NCBI RefSeq assembly: GCF_029227915.1
Contig: NC_079877.1
Location: 26,189,851-26,253,850, forward strand
Length of the DNA stretch: 64,000 nt
Source of the DNA: Hydractinia symbiolongicarpus
Lineage: Eukaryota; Cnidaria; Hydrozoa; Anthoathecata; Hydractiniidae
Direction: 5' to 3'
In this document: positions 36,609 through 47,900 of the stretch, in pieces
How the letters are laid out: the number at the start of each line of letters is the position of its first letter
Position numbering within the stretch: the first letter of the stretch is position 1
Program-made: the position numbers and the translations under genes
The notes under the pieces: model-generated
Told to the model about the DNA's origin: nothing
What the model saw: only the letters and a program-made list of their open reading frames with translations
Databases searched by the model: none

Positions 36609-37535
36609 GTTGATTCGAATGGATTTTGATCGTATAGAGTAAATGTTTTTGGACCTCCCACTTTCACTATTACACATATATCGTCCATGCGATTGAGATA
36701 CTTAATTTTGTAAATATTAACTCTTCTCCCCAGGAAATATAATATTAAAAAAGAAAATTTGACTGTATTATTACTGCACCAGGGCTAGCGACACGGTTTT
36801 TGAAATGAAGGAGTCACAAAATGGCACCCACCATGGTTGGGTGCTGCACAATATATGGACTCTAAAATTGCCTTACATTGCTTCATGTTGGGTGGTTTTT
36901 CATTTAAGCTTACACAAAGAGCATCGCATTTTCTTATTATTTGCAAATAACTACGAACTTTATTTAAATTTTAACAAAAAGTGGGTAACCATGACCCCTA
37001 CCGTCGGCCCCGTAACCTCTTCCCCCATCGCTGGCGCCGTAGCTCCAGTACATGGTCTTATTTCTTTACTTTTCATGACTCGAATTACGAAACGAACAGT
37101 AAGCCTAAGATACATTTAAATTCATATGCGCATGATAACAATATGATTTATAGCAAGACTCTATACATCAGTGTCCGTATGTTGCTGCGCAGAAACTACT
37201 TACATCATTTAACTACGACACCATCAAGTGATGTCATTTAAACTAACGTCAAGTCGTACCGCTTAAGCTTCTGCAACTTTGAAGGAGAGAAGTCGTCGGA
37301 AAAACACAATGATGTCTATCGGCTTTAATAATCTCAAATATTGCTTATAATCATTTAAACTTGTACTGTTTGACTTCTGATTTCTGTTATTAACAGCTCC
37401 TGTTATCCGGCTATCTGGAATACTTTGAATCACAGTTTCAGTTCACAGAGTTCATTTTATTTGCTATCTGGAACTTAATATGACCGTATACATCATGTAT
37501 ACGACACCATGATATACGACCCTCAGCTGTTGCCC

Positions 37536-37652
37536 CAACCTCGATTCCAAGACCTGTTGTCTCTTTTTGCATATCGGACTGCGAGAAAAACCTTTTTCGT
37601 CAGACCTATCAATAAAACCGATGAGAAACAAAAAACCTAGGAAACGAGGTTT
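37536..37652. mobile_element. Foldback MITE (CAACCTCG...CGAGGTTT)
   Basis: A 117-bp copy with left end CAACCTCGATTCCAAGACC and right end CCTAGGAAACGAGGTTT. The terminal G is mutated and the flanks only partly match, so this is an old copy. Confidence 0.55.
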
Positions 37653-38395
37653 ACCGTTACCTATAAATAATCCTTGGTCACATTTTGTGAAAATAATAAG
37701 AGCTATTACCATCTATTTGTTCAGTCATTGTCATTAACATAAATATTATTATGCCATGAACAAACGAGTGTATTATAGATTACGTTTCGACCGCTACAGC
37801 TGTCATCAACAGGAAATCGAACTAATCTTTGGCTATTTATTGAAGGATTGCAATTAATAGAAATTAGCCAATCAAAACACAAAGACTAATTTAAAGAAGC
37901 TAATGATGCCATCCCTGCCATTGATTGGCAGTTGATAATAGAGCAAGCACTTGCGGGACATACAAAATTAGTCCACTTAGAGAGCTTTGACTTGAAAATA
38001 TGCAAGTTTAATATAGATCTGTTTTGTGTTTCGGATGGCCTCTACATCATTTCGTATTGTTTAACAACTGGAGTATCGTTTGACGGGTCAAAAAATGAAC
38101 TTAATAAAATTGAAACAAATGAATTAATTTTTCCAAAAAATGCTTGAAAAATTTTTTGTGCAAACTCAAATCCGAGGAATATTTAAAGGTTTTTTTCTAA
38201 TAATTCTGTTTTTGTGGGATTTTTATGTAGGAAAAAAAAACAAACATTATATTTGCTAATACAATAAAGTGAAGAGTTTCATCATTTTTTGACAGAAGTT
38301 TCGTGAGAATTATTTTTTTGGATAATATTCGCGGTAGCTTATTTTTGTGAAATTCGCGAAAATTAATTCACCTAAAGGTACTAAAAGAATTAGCT

Positions 38396-38446
38396 AATCC
38401 GTTTTATAATCCGTTTTATAATCCGTTTTATAATCCGTTTTATAAA
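38396..38446 (+). repeat. 12-bp tandem repeat (TAATCCGTTTTA, four units)
   Basis: Four perfect consecutive units in AT-rich intergenic DNA. Confidence 0.9.
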
Positions 38447-38937
38447 GTCAATTTTAGCAAAAGTGTTCCTTGGACCGGTAAAAACTTTCCATTTTCGAAG
38501 TGTCCGCTTTTTGGAGGTTCTATGTTCCGATTTTAGCCGCATACACTTGCATAACACTAAAGAACCAAAAATTCCCTAATTACGAAATAAAAACTGAAAA
38601 AATTGTTTTCCATTGCTAGAAACACTCGGTGACGAAGTCGTGTTCCTTTGACCTCGCAAAAAAATGACTTGACCAACTAAGTAACTTTAATGTTTCATGT
38701 TAGAAGGATGTATACATATTTTATACGCTATAGTTAAACATGTTACATTGAGAAAAGATTGTTGAATAGAACTTCTAAGCAACCATGTTATTATGTCTGC
38801 TTTGCTTAGCAGGGATCTTTTCTCTATAGGTTGAATACACAAAGATATTAAAAACTAATATAAAGACGTGTGTTTTTAAAAAACAAATCAAAACGTATTT
38901 GACAAAAAGAAAGAGGAAAAGAAAAAGTGAAAATAAA

Positions 38938-41900
38938 ATGTTATTTTTTATATCGACATTGATGTTTATCTGCAGGTTGGTTTAATTTTATTTATTTTTC
39001 CTCGAAGCAGAAATTACTACTGACGAAGGTTTCTTTTAATTTTACTTTAACAGCTGCCTCTCATATATCAAAAAGTATCTATATAACCAAAGTTAATTAA
39101 AAGTATAAAGGAAGAAACTTTCACGCGAACAAATTTTTTTAGGTTTTTGAAATATTTTTGGCCTAAATCACAAAAGTTGGACTGGGTGGAATTTTTTGAA
39201 CACGGTTAATCGCGAAAGTTAATTCTCTCGTATTAAGATCTGTAATTTCTTCTTTTTTGGGAGAGGGTAAAAAAATTTCCATCCTCTAATATATCACTTT
39301 TATTTTCCTCATCCCCAGGATCATTTGATCACTTAACTGTTATTACGGAATGGAGGCAAACTGCCATGGGAGCGAGGCTGTGCTGTTGTCCTAAGGTTGT
39401 GTGTAATATTCAATTTCTTCTTAGATATGGTTTCAGTGTAGCATCAACTTGCGAATCAAAATTCAAATGCAAAGAGGAAAAGACATCCGCAATTTTTGCT
39501 TACATAAGCATGAGCAAACTCGACAATACAAAGTTAAACGGATCCATACTATCAACACATTATGTTGAAAGTGAAGCAAAATGTAACAAACTCTGCGCAA
39601 TGGATGATGGGTGTTTTTCAACCAATGTTGGTCCTAACAACGTCTCATCTTTAATCTGTGAGATTCTTGATGGGGACAGATACACAAACGCTTCTTCACT
39701 TGTCAATATGACTGGTTGGCTCCATTTTACAGCAGCAGTGAGTTGATTGATTTAGTAATTTCATACTTTATTTGCTCTGATGAGCACAACGGGGTGCTAT
39801 TATTGTTGGTAAAGCGGCGTTAGACACAGAGTGGCATTAGACGCAGTTAATAACAGGGCGGCTATTAAAAAAATTGTTTAATTAAAAAACCAATGTAGCT
39901 TTAAATAAATTTAATTCCTTTCTCAAACAAAATTGTAAATGAAGTTGTTGAATTATTGTGTTTTGGTAGTAATCACAAGCATAAATTTTCAACTGGAATT
40001 GAGCGCCACGTATAAAAGGAGACTTTAAAGTGACCTTAACCCCTAATCTCAGCAGCCGAAAAATCCAAAATTTTTACTTTTTTTCGCCGATACTCGATAC
40101 TTGTATTTAAAGTCAATTTTGTGCAACCTGCTACCCCGATGTTGTTGGAGAACTTGAACACCTGTCAAATGAGAAATTTAATTTCCTGCGTTGAATAGTA
40201 GGAATCCTTAGGAATGTCTTCACCACATTTTGTAAATTGGGGGAAGGGGGGGGGGGAATGGTGGGTCTAAGGTAAATTTTATATAGGAAATTTTATTGCT
40301 TATTCTATTATCCTGTGAAGGAAGTCCCTCACAACACCTTATTTTTGTTTTTTGTTATTTTTTTGACAAACACAGCTTTAAATCGTTATATTAGAAAAGT
40401 AATGCCTTTGGGATTTTTTTTTTTTTTTTTTTTGGGGGGGGGGGGTGGGAGTGGGGGGGGGGGATGGTTGTGACTCAGTTCTTTTTTATTTCGTGTGCTA
40501 GTTAATATAACATCTCAGTCATTAAGTTGAAGTTGATGTGAGATATTCTTCCAAATTTTTTAGAGCAAATGCGACAGCAATCCTTGTAATCCAAGATATG
40601 AAAAGTGTCTGCCACATCACGGAAACCATTCGTACACATGTGTGGTATCAGATCGTAAGTGACAAAACCTTTTTGTTCACCCTGTGTAGCTGGAAACGAA
40701 AGTTAATAGTTTGTATAACTTTACTAAATAAATAATGAATAATTTTCGCGACCATTAATCTTCACGAATACCAAAAACTACTAGATTCGTAAAAAAAATT
40801 ATTCGTCAGAAAAATGGTTCATTCACGAAATGTATTTTTTGGACCTCGACGAAAATTAATCTTCGCTAAAATAAATCAACTTAAAGTATACAAACGTGTA
40901 AAAAAAAATCTGCTATTACAAAAAAAGAATCTTAAAGGGCTGGTAAATATTTTTATCGACCTCTCAATTCATTCAGTCAAACTGGGTAACTAGTAAATAT
41001 ATGATACAAGCTTCCTTTCTCACAATTAATTAAGTTGGTTAGCTTTAAATTCAGGAGGTTTGATTGAATTGTAACCACCCTTGAATTGAAGTCATATGAA
41101 TCACGATGGTTTAAAATAATTGAATACGCCTTATGTAAATGACTTGAATATAGTTCACAGGGTACCTTAGCAGTAAGAAAGAAAGTCACTAAAGAATGAA
41201 CAATTTTTGATTCTCAAACAGCTTATTTAAAATTTTTTTAAAACAGCAAGAAAATCCAAAGTTATTACCATAAAAGAAATATAAAGTACGAAAAAATAAA
41301 CATAGCTGTAACTAGACATTATTTAATTTCTTAAATAACATACTTAAGCTTATAGTAAAGTCCGTTCTTTCTTTTTATTGTTGAATTTTTGTAATTTTTC
41401 AAAAAAATTCGGCGTTACTAACTTTTAGACGATCCCAAATTTCGGTGAATAAATTTCCACGAACACGTCCTTAATTTGAATTTTTTTATCATTTTTTTTT
41501 ATTAGCTCTAACTGGAATATTATGACGTATTAAGAATTTTCGATGTAAGATGAAATCAACCTTTTGTGGTCCCTGAGCCGTTTACGGAGTGGCCAACAAC
41601 TGCCCCAATCAACTTTATCACCAAGGTTGGGATGAAATGTTCGATGCATTTGCGTTGACTCAAAAATTTTTTAAAAAAGGAAAAAAAATTAAAAAAACTC
41701 ATGCTGAGTGAAGTTGGATGAAGTTTGTTCTCGATTAAACTTTTCATCCAACATTTTCTTTCATTCAACATCAAAAATTTGTGTTGGGTGTGTTTGGTAT
41801 AAAGTTTCATCCAACATTTGGCTTTTCAGCACTGTGTTGAGTGCACAGCATACACGAAGGAGTGTTTTTCGAATGTTCGATTGTGAAATGCGAATGTTTT

Positions 41901-44900
41901 AAAAAATCAAAATACAAAAAGTATAAACATTTCAAATTCAACTTGTAGCAGGGAAGATGTGAGGAGTAGAAAATAATATGAGTAATAATGAAGGTGATTC
42001 CGATCCTATTAACCCGGGCGATGATGTTGTTAAAGTATCCCTTTTGCATTTCTTCTTCTTACCCAGCTGTTTTACCTCGATAAGTTTTTTTATCGTCGGA
42101 ATTCATTTTCATTTAATTTCGATTTCATCCAACATTCGAATTTTCATCGAACATTTATTAAACATTCGATTCAAAATGTTGGATGAAATTTTAGAAGCGT
42201 TTGCGTAACCCTTAACATGATTTCAGTACCAATCGCACAACACAACTGCGTCGCGGATCTTTTGTGCACCCAGGTATTTTTGTTTTGACATTCTGACATG
42301 TGTCGAGGGCCTTCCATGATTCGAATGTCAGGTGATCAATTGCGTCACACACCACGTTATCAATCATGTTTAAGTTTTGAAACTTTATAATCATGGCGTC
42401 CGTTTCTGCAGCTGAAGTTGCAAAACTTTGAGCAGAACAAATCGTGCGAAACAAACTATAATGCACTCAAAGAATAATACTATTGGGCATATAAATATCA
42501 ACTCAATAAGAAACAAATTTGAGATGCTTTCTGCGACTGTAGATGGTAATCTTGACATTTTGATGGTCTCTAAAATCGACAACTCTTTTCCCACAGCACA
42601 ATTTTTTATCAATGGCTATACCCAACCATACAGGCTAGACCGAGACTGTTTCGGTGGCGGTATTCTGCTGTATGTACGGCAAGATATTCCATCCCGACCC
42701 ATTACCTGTAAATTTCAAAACCATGCAGAATACTTATTAGTGGAAATAAATCTGCGGAAACAAAAGTGGCTCCTCTGTTGCGTATACAACCCTCATAAAC
42801 AAAATTTGAAAAACCATTTGCAATATATTGAAGAGGAACTTGCTAAACATTCTGCTACTTATGACAATCTTCTTGTGATCGGTGATTTCAATGCTGAACC
42901 AAGCGAAATTCCACTTTCTGATTTTGCAAAAATGTATGGTTTGCATAACCTTGTAAAAGAGCCTACTTGTTTTGAAAGCCAATGCAACCCAACTTGCATC
43001 GACTTGATCCTTACTAACAAATCATCAAGCTTTCAACACACTAATGTTGTGGAAACAGGCTTATCTGACTTCCACAAGATGACTGTGACTTTTATGAAAA
43101 CTAAATTTAAAAAGGGTAAACCGAACATACAACAACATAGGGACTACAAAAAATTTGACCATGAAACTTTCCGGGGGGACCTTTTTAAATCGTTAAATGA
43201 AACCGATTTCTTAGGTATTGATCTTGAAGCATCTTTGAACAAAGTCATGAACACTCTTAATATACATGCTCCAAAGAAAACGAAATATTTGAGAACCAAC
43301 CAAGCACCTTTTATGAATAAAGAGTTAAATAACGCAATAATGACTAGATCTAGACTAAGAAATAAATACTTAAAAAACAAAAGCGATGAAAATGAAACTG
43401 CTTTTAAAAAGCAAAGAAATAAATGTGTCAAACTAGCACAAAAAAGTAAAGAAACCTACTATAACAATTTAGAGATTAAAAGTGTTACAGATAATAAAAA
43501 ATTCTGGAACACAGTTAAACCTTGCTTTACTGAGAAAGTCAAAAACAAAGAGCTGATAACATTAGTTGAAAATGGAAAAACTATCACTGATGACCTTGAA
43601 ATAGCATCGATTTTCAATGATTATTTTTGCAACCTTGTTCCCAATCTTAGAATCAAGCTAAATGAAAATCCACAAAATGATAATATTTTTAATGATAAAT
43701 CTATTGATACGTCGTTATCGAAATTTGCTAATCATCCAAGTGTTGTCAAAATCAAACAGTTTTATGGCGAGCCTGGTAAAAAGCTTTCTTTTAGACGAGT
43801 CAGCCTATCTGATGTTACAAAAAAAATTAAAGATTTAGATAAAAATAAAACTACACAGCAGTCTGACATTCCAACGAAAATAATACAGGAAAATTCTGAC
43901 ATTTTTGGAAATGTTTTGTGCAATAGCATAAATTATAACATCGACCAATCCAATTTTCCAAAAAGCCTTAAGAACGCAGACGTCATTCCAGTTTTCAAAA
44001 AGGAGGACCGTACGGACAAGTGTAACTACCGCCCGGTCAGTATACTGCCTAATATCTCTAAGATATTCGAAAAATGCTTATACGAACAAATTAAAGCTTT
44101 TTTTAACCTATTTTTAACAAGCAGCAGTGTGGTTTTCGGAGAGGTTTTAGTACGCAGCAATGCCTTATAGCAATGATCAAAAAATGTAAAAAAAGCCTAG
44201 ATAATAAAGGATCTTACGCAGCGTTATTGACAGACTTGTCTAAAGCTTTTGACTGTATAAATCACGATTTACTTATTGCTAAATTGCACGCTTATGGGTT
44301 TGACAAGGATGCTTTGAGATTAATACATAGCTATTTAACTGGCCGGAAACAAAGAGTTAAAATAAACAACTCATTTAGTACGTTACTGGATATCTTATTT
44401 GGTGTGCCACAAGGGTCTATTTTAGGCCCACTACTCTTCAACGTTTTCCTGATAGATTTATTTCTGATAACGATTGAAACTGATATAGCTAGCTACGAAG
44501 ATGCCAACACCCCATATACGTATGGGTCTGATAAAAATCAAGTTGTAGAAGACCTTGAAAAAACAGCAAAAAGAATGTTTATATGGTTTGCTGAAAACGG
44601 TATGAAAGCCAATGAAGCAAAGAGCCATCTTCTTTCTAGCTTACCACTTGATACAAAAGCTGTCGTTGGAGACACGTACATTGAAAACAGTGACCAACAG
44701 AAACTGTTAGGGATAAAAATTGATCGGAAATTAAAATTTGATTTGCATGTAACGGACTTATGTCAAAAAACCAGCCAAAAACTACATACATTAGCGCGTG
44801 TTGCACCTTACATGGATACTCAAAAAAGAAGAGTTATTATGAAGGCTTTTGTTACCTCTCAATTCAGTTACTGTCCTTTGATATGGATGTTCCACAATAG

Positions 44901-47900
44901 AACACTGAATAACAGAATTAATAATCTGCATGTAAGAGCACTTCGATGAACTATTGTGACCATACATCAACATTTAAGGAACTGTTACATAGAGATAAAT
45001 CAAAAACGATACACGAAAAAAATCTTGAAACACTAGCTATAGAAATATATAAAGCTAAAAACAAACTCTCACCTGATATAATAAGTGATATTTTTCTGTT
45101 CCGTAGTAGCACTTATAATTTGAGAAATGATAGAGAACTTTGCTATCGCACAGCAAAAACGTCTACTTATGGCACTGAAACTATCTCAAATTTCGCGCCA
45201 AAATTGTGGCAGATGATACCATCAAATATAAAAACATCTGAAACGTTACAAGAGTTTAAGTCAAAAATTAAGAAATGGAATCCAGAAAGTTGCCCTTGTA
45301 GGTTGTGCAAACCGTATATTAATGGATTAGGTTTTAGTTGACAGGCAGACTTTTATTTAGTATTTATAGCATTTTGCGGTTTGTTTTTGTTGTATTTTTT
45401 TCCCGAATTTTCTGGCATACCACTTCCTTGCAATATATAGGATCTCAAAAATAAAAGCTATAGTCTAACCATCCTTTATTTCAGGAGGATGGTATGCAAA
45501 GCAAAGAAGTCAAATTAACTAAATTAATTGCCTTCTTCATTGACTTTAATTAGCGACTTTTCCCGAGAAGCTAGAATTTTTTTTTTTTTTACACGTCAAT
45601 GTAAAAGAAATTGTTAATAATAATAATAATACTAAATTGGCAAGATAGGCAAAAATTGCAGATAACAGAATAATTTTTTATTACTCGAACACTCCATAAA
45701 TAGCAGCGAGATTGAGTTATCGAGAGTTTACTATATCTACAGATATGCCAACCTCGTCCCCAGGGCGTCTTGTATCTTTTCTGACCCCGGGACGGCGATA
45801 AAGTTCGTGTCCCGGGATCAGAAAAGATACAAGATGCCCTGGGGACGAGGTTGCAGATATGCATGTGGTATTGCATATTTATTTTAAATTCGTGCATTTA
45901 CTCACAGCGTACTACCGTCCTTTGATCAACTTTACATTTGATGAAAATCTGAATTGTTCTGGTTGCAACGCTTTGGCATTTTGGCGTACTGGAACGCGTA
46001 TAAATGTTCCAGATCGGATAACGAAGGTGTTATATTTGAAACAGTTGATTGACGTTGCAGGACTAGGATCAAATATACGTGCCGAAGGATGTTTGAAGTA
46101 AGAATTTTATTACTTGTAGGATTTAAAAAAAATATCTGATTCATTAGTCTGTGAATTTGTGTAAAGATATTTCGCTTTGTTTGAATTTGTACTTGCCCTC
46201 CCTGTTCGCATATTCAGCACCTCCCTCTGTTCAACTCTTTTCCATAACTTTAACTTATGTGTTTTTAATTACACCTTGATAATACTCTTTTTAAATATTG
46301 TGCAATCCGGGATTGATCTCAACCAGAAGCGAAAAGAAATTGCACGCGAATAGTTAAAGCATGGAGGTAGTACCTCCATGGTTAAGGTGGCTTACCACCA
46401 AATAAACTATATCGCAGAGGATTGTCTTTTCTAAAGTTAATTGTACGCGACAGTGCGACAAAATTAAGTCCAAAATTTAGTTGATTGGTTGCCATGGTTA
46501 CCCGTTGCTAGGTAAAATAGGAGCAAAATATGACATTTTGCTGCTCGACGCTTAACCAAATAACTGAATAACATGCGCTATTTGATGCGCCTTTTTGGCC
46601 GCGTATGTTTCTCAAGGGTCACCTGTAGTGATTGAGTAAAACGCATTTTCGTAAGGCTGACTCGTCGCCCAGACAACTGATGCGGTTGTTCTTGGACGAA
46701 AAAAAGGCCAAAACAGGGCAAAACTGGACAAGATAACTGAAAGACAAAACTTCGATTCGAAAATCGGTTTCAGTTAAGCACTAGGTAATATTATAATATT
46801 AATGTCTGCACCCACTAAAGAAATTGTAAAGCATGTGTGCTTCGATCTTGAGAATTCTTGTTTTGCGAGGATTCCGAACTTAAACGGCAAAAACCGTGCT
46901 TAAAGATTATTTTACGGACATTCTAGACTTGTGGATCGACAAAAGGTGTACGGCAGCACTATTTCGACCTGAAAAGCACCAAATACCTAAGTCTTAAGTC
47001 TAATTGATGACGAGTTCACTTCGGAGGGTGCATCGTTAAGACAGCTTTCTGACTGCGTGTGGAACACCACATTTAATATTCACAACTGTCATATAATCTA
47101 TTAGGAGGCCCTAAAGTATCATCCAGCTTTTGCAAAGCAATAAACATCGACGAAGGAGCAAGAAAGCTGTCTAAAAATGCGAAAATGGTTGCTATGGGCG
47201 TTGCTATGCACTTATATTTGCGGTTGGTTGGAGAAAGTGCCAGATTGCGCAATAAAAACCAAAATTTGTCATAAGAACTACTTGCCACGGTATTCTAAGG
47301 TGAATTTACTGTCAGAAAACAGGTAAAAGACAATTCTTGAAATTTAGACATTATTTGGTGGTAAACCACCTTTAAGTGTCCTTATTTTGTATTCTAAAAT
47401 TTTAAAGCTTTTAGTCTATTTCACAGTACAATTTTTTACAACCTATTGTCCCCCATTGTATTAAGCACCCGAGAGTACTTGTTTATCTAGTTTAGCCATT
47501 TTTTAATTTTCTATTTCCAGGGATCTTTTATCTGCATTTCCTGATAACTGTGACAGCGATGGATTTGTGTTTTCATTTTGGTACAAAACTTTCAAACGCT
47601 CTTGGCTTGGCTCAGCGGTCGTCTTTCAAACGTATTACAACGGTTTTGACTTCACTTTGGGTGAAAGGTTTGCGGACAATACAGGCTTGTGGAACATCTC
47701 TTTTAAAACTGAGAATTACATCTATCGTTTCAACAACTACAACGGTCCCGATGCTACGCAATGGATCCATTTTCTTTTTAAGTTTGATATTGCGAATGAT
47801 TTGTTTTCTGTATTCGTTAATGGCGAGCATAAATTTGATGGAGAAAAATTGGCAAGAGAGCCAGGTAATAATATTTATCACAATCCCAAAAAATTGTCAG

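Larger units (their letters stand above)
36610..38937. other. Intergenic stretch between astacin and PAN-EGF genes
   Basis: It contains a foldback element (37,536-37,652), an unrecognised 71-codon ORF (37,932-38,147, +) and a four-unit 12-bp repeat (38,396-38,446). The word CGTTTCGACCGCTACAGCTG near 37,785 resembles the 3' region of retroelements, but no coding part accompanies it. Confidence 0.45.

Noticed and set aside
37780-38147. Penelope-like or LINE remnant (CGTTTCGACCGCTACAGCTG plus a 71-codon ORF)
   Set aside because: Only one short word resembles retroelement 3' ends and the ORF shows no motif; too little to call.
38785-38830. Signal-peptide-like MLLCLLCLAGIFSL as the start of the PAN-EGF gene
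   Set aside because: The frame meets TAG before any usable donor. The ATG at 38,938 gives both a signal peptide and a donor in correct phase.
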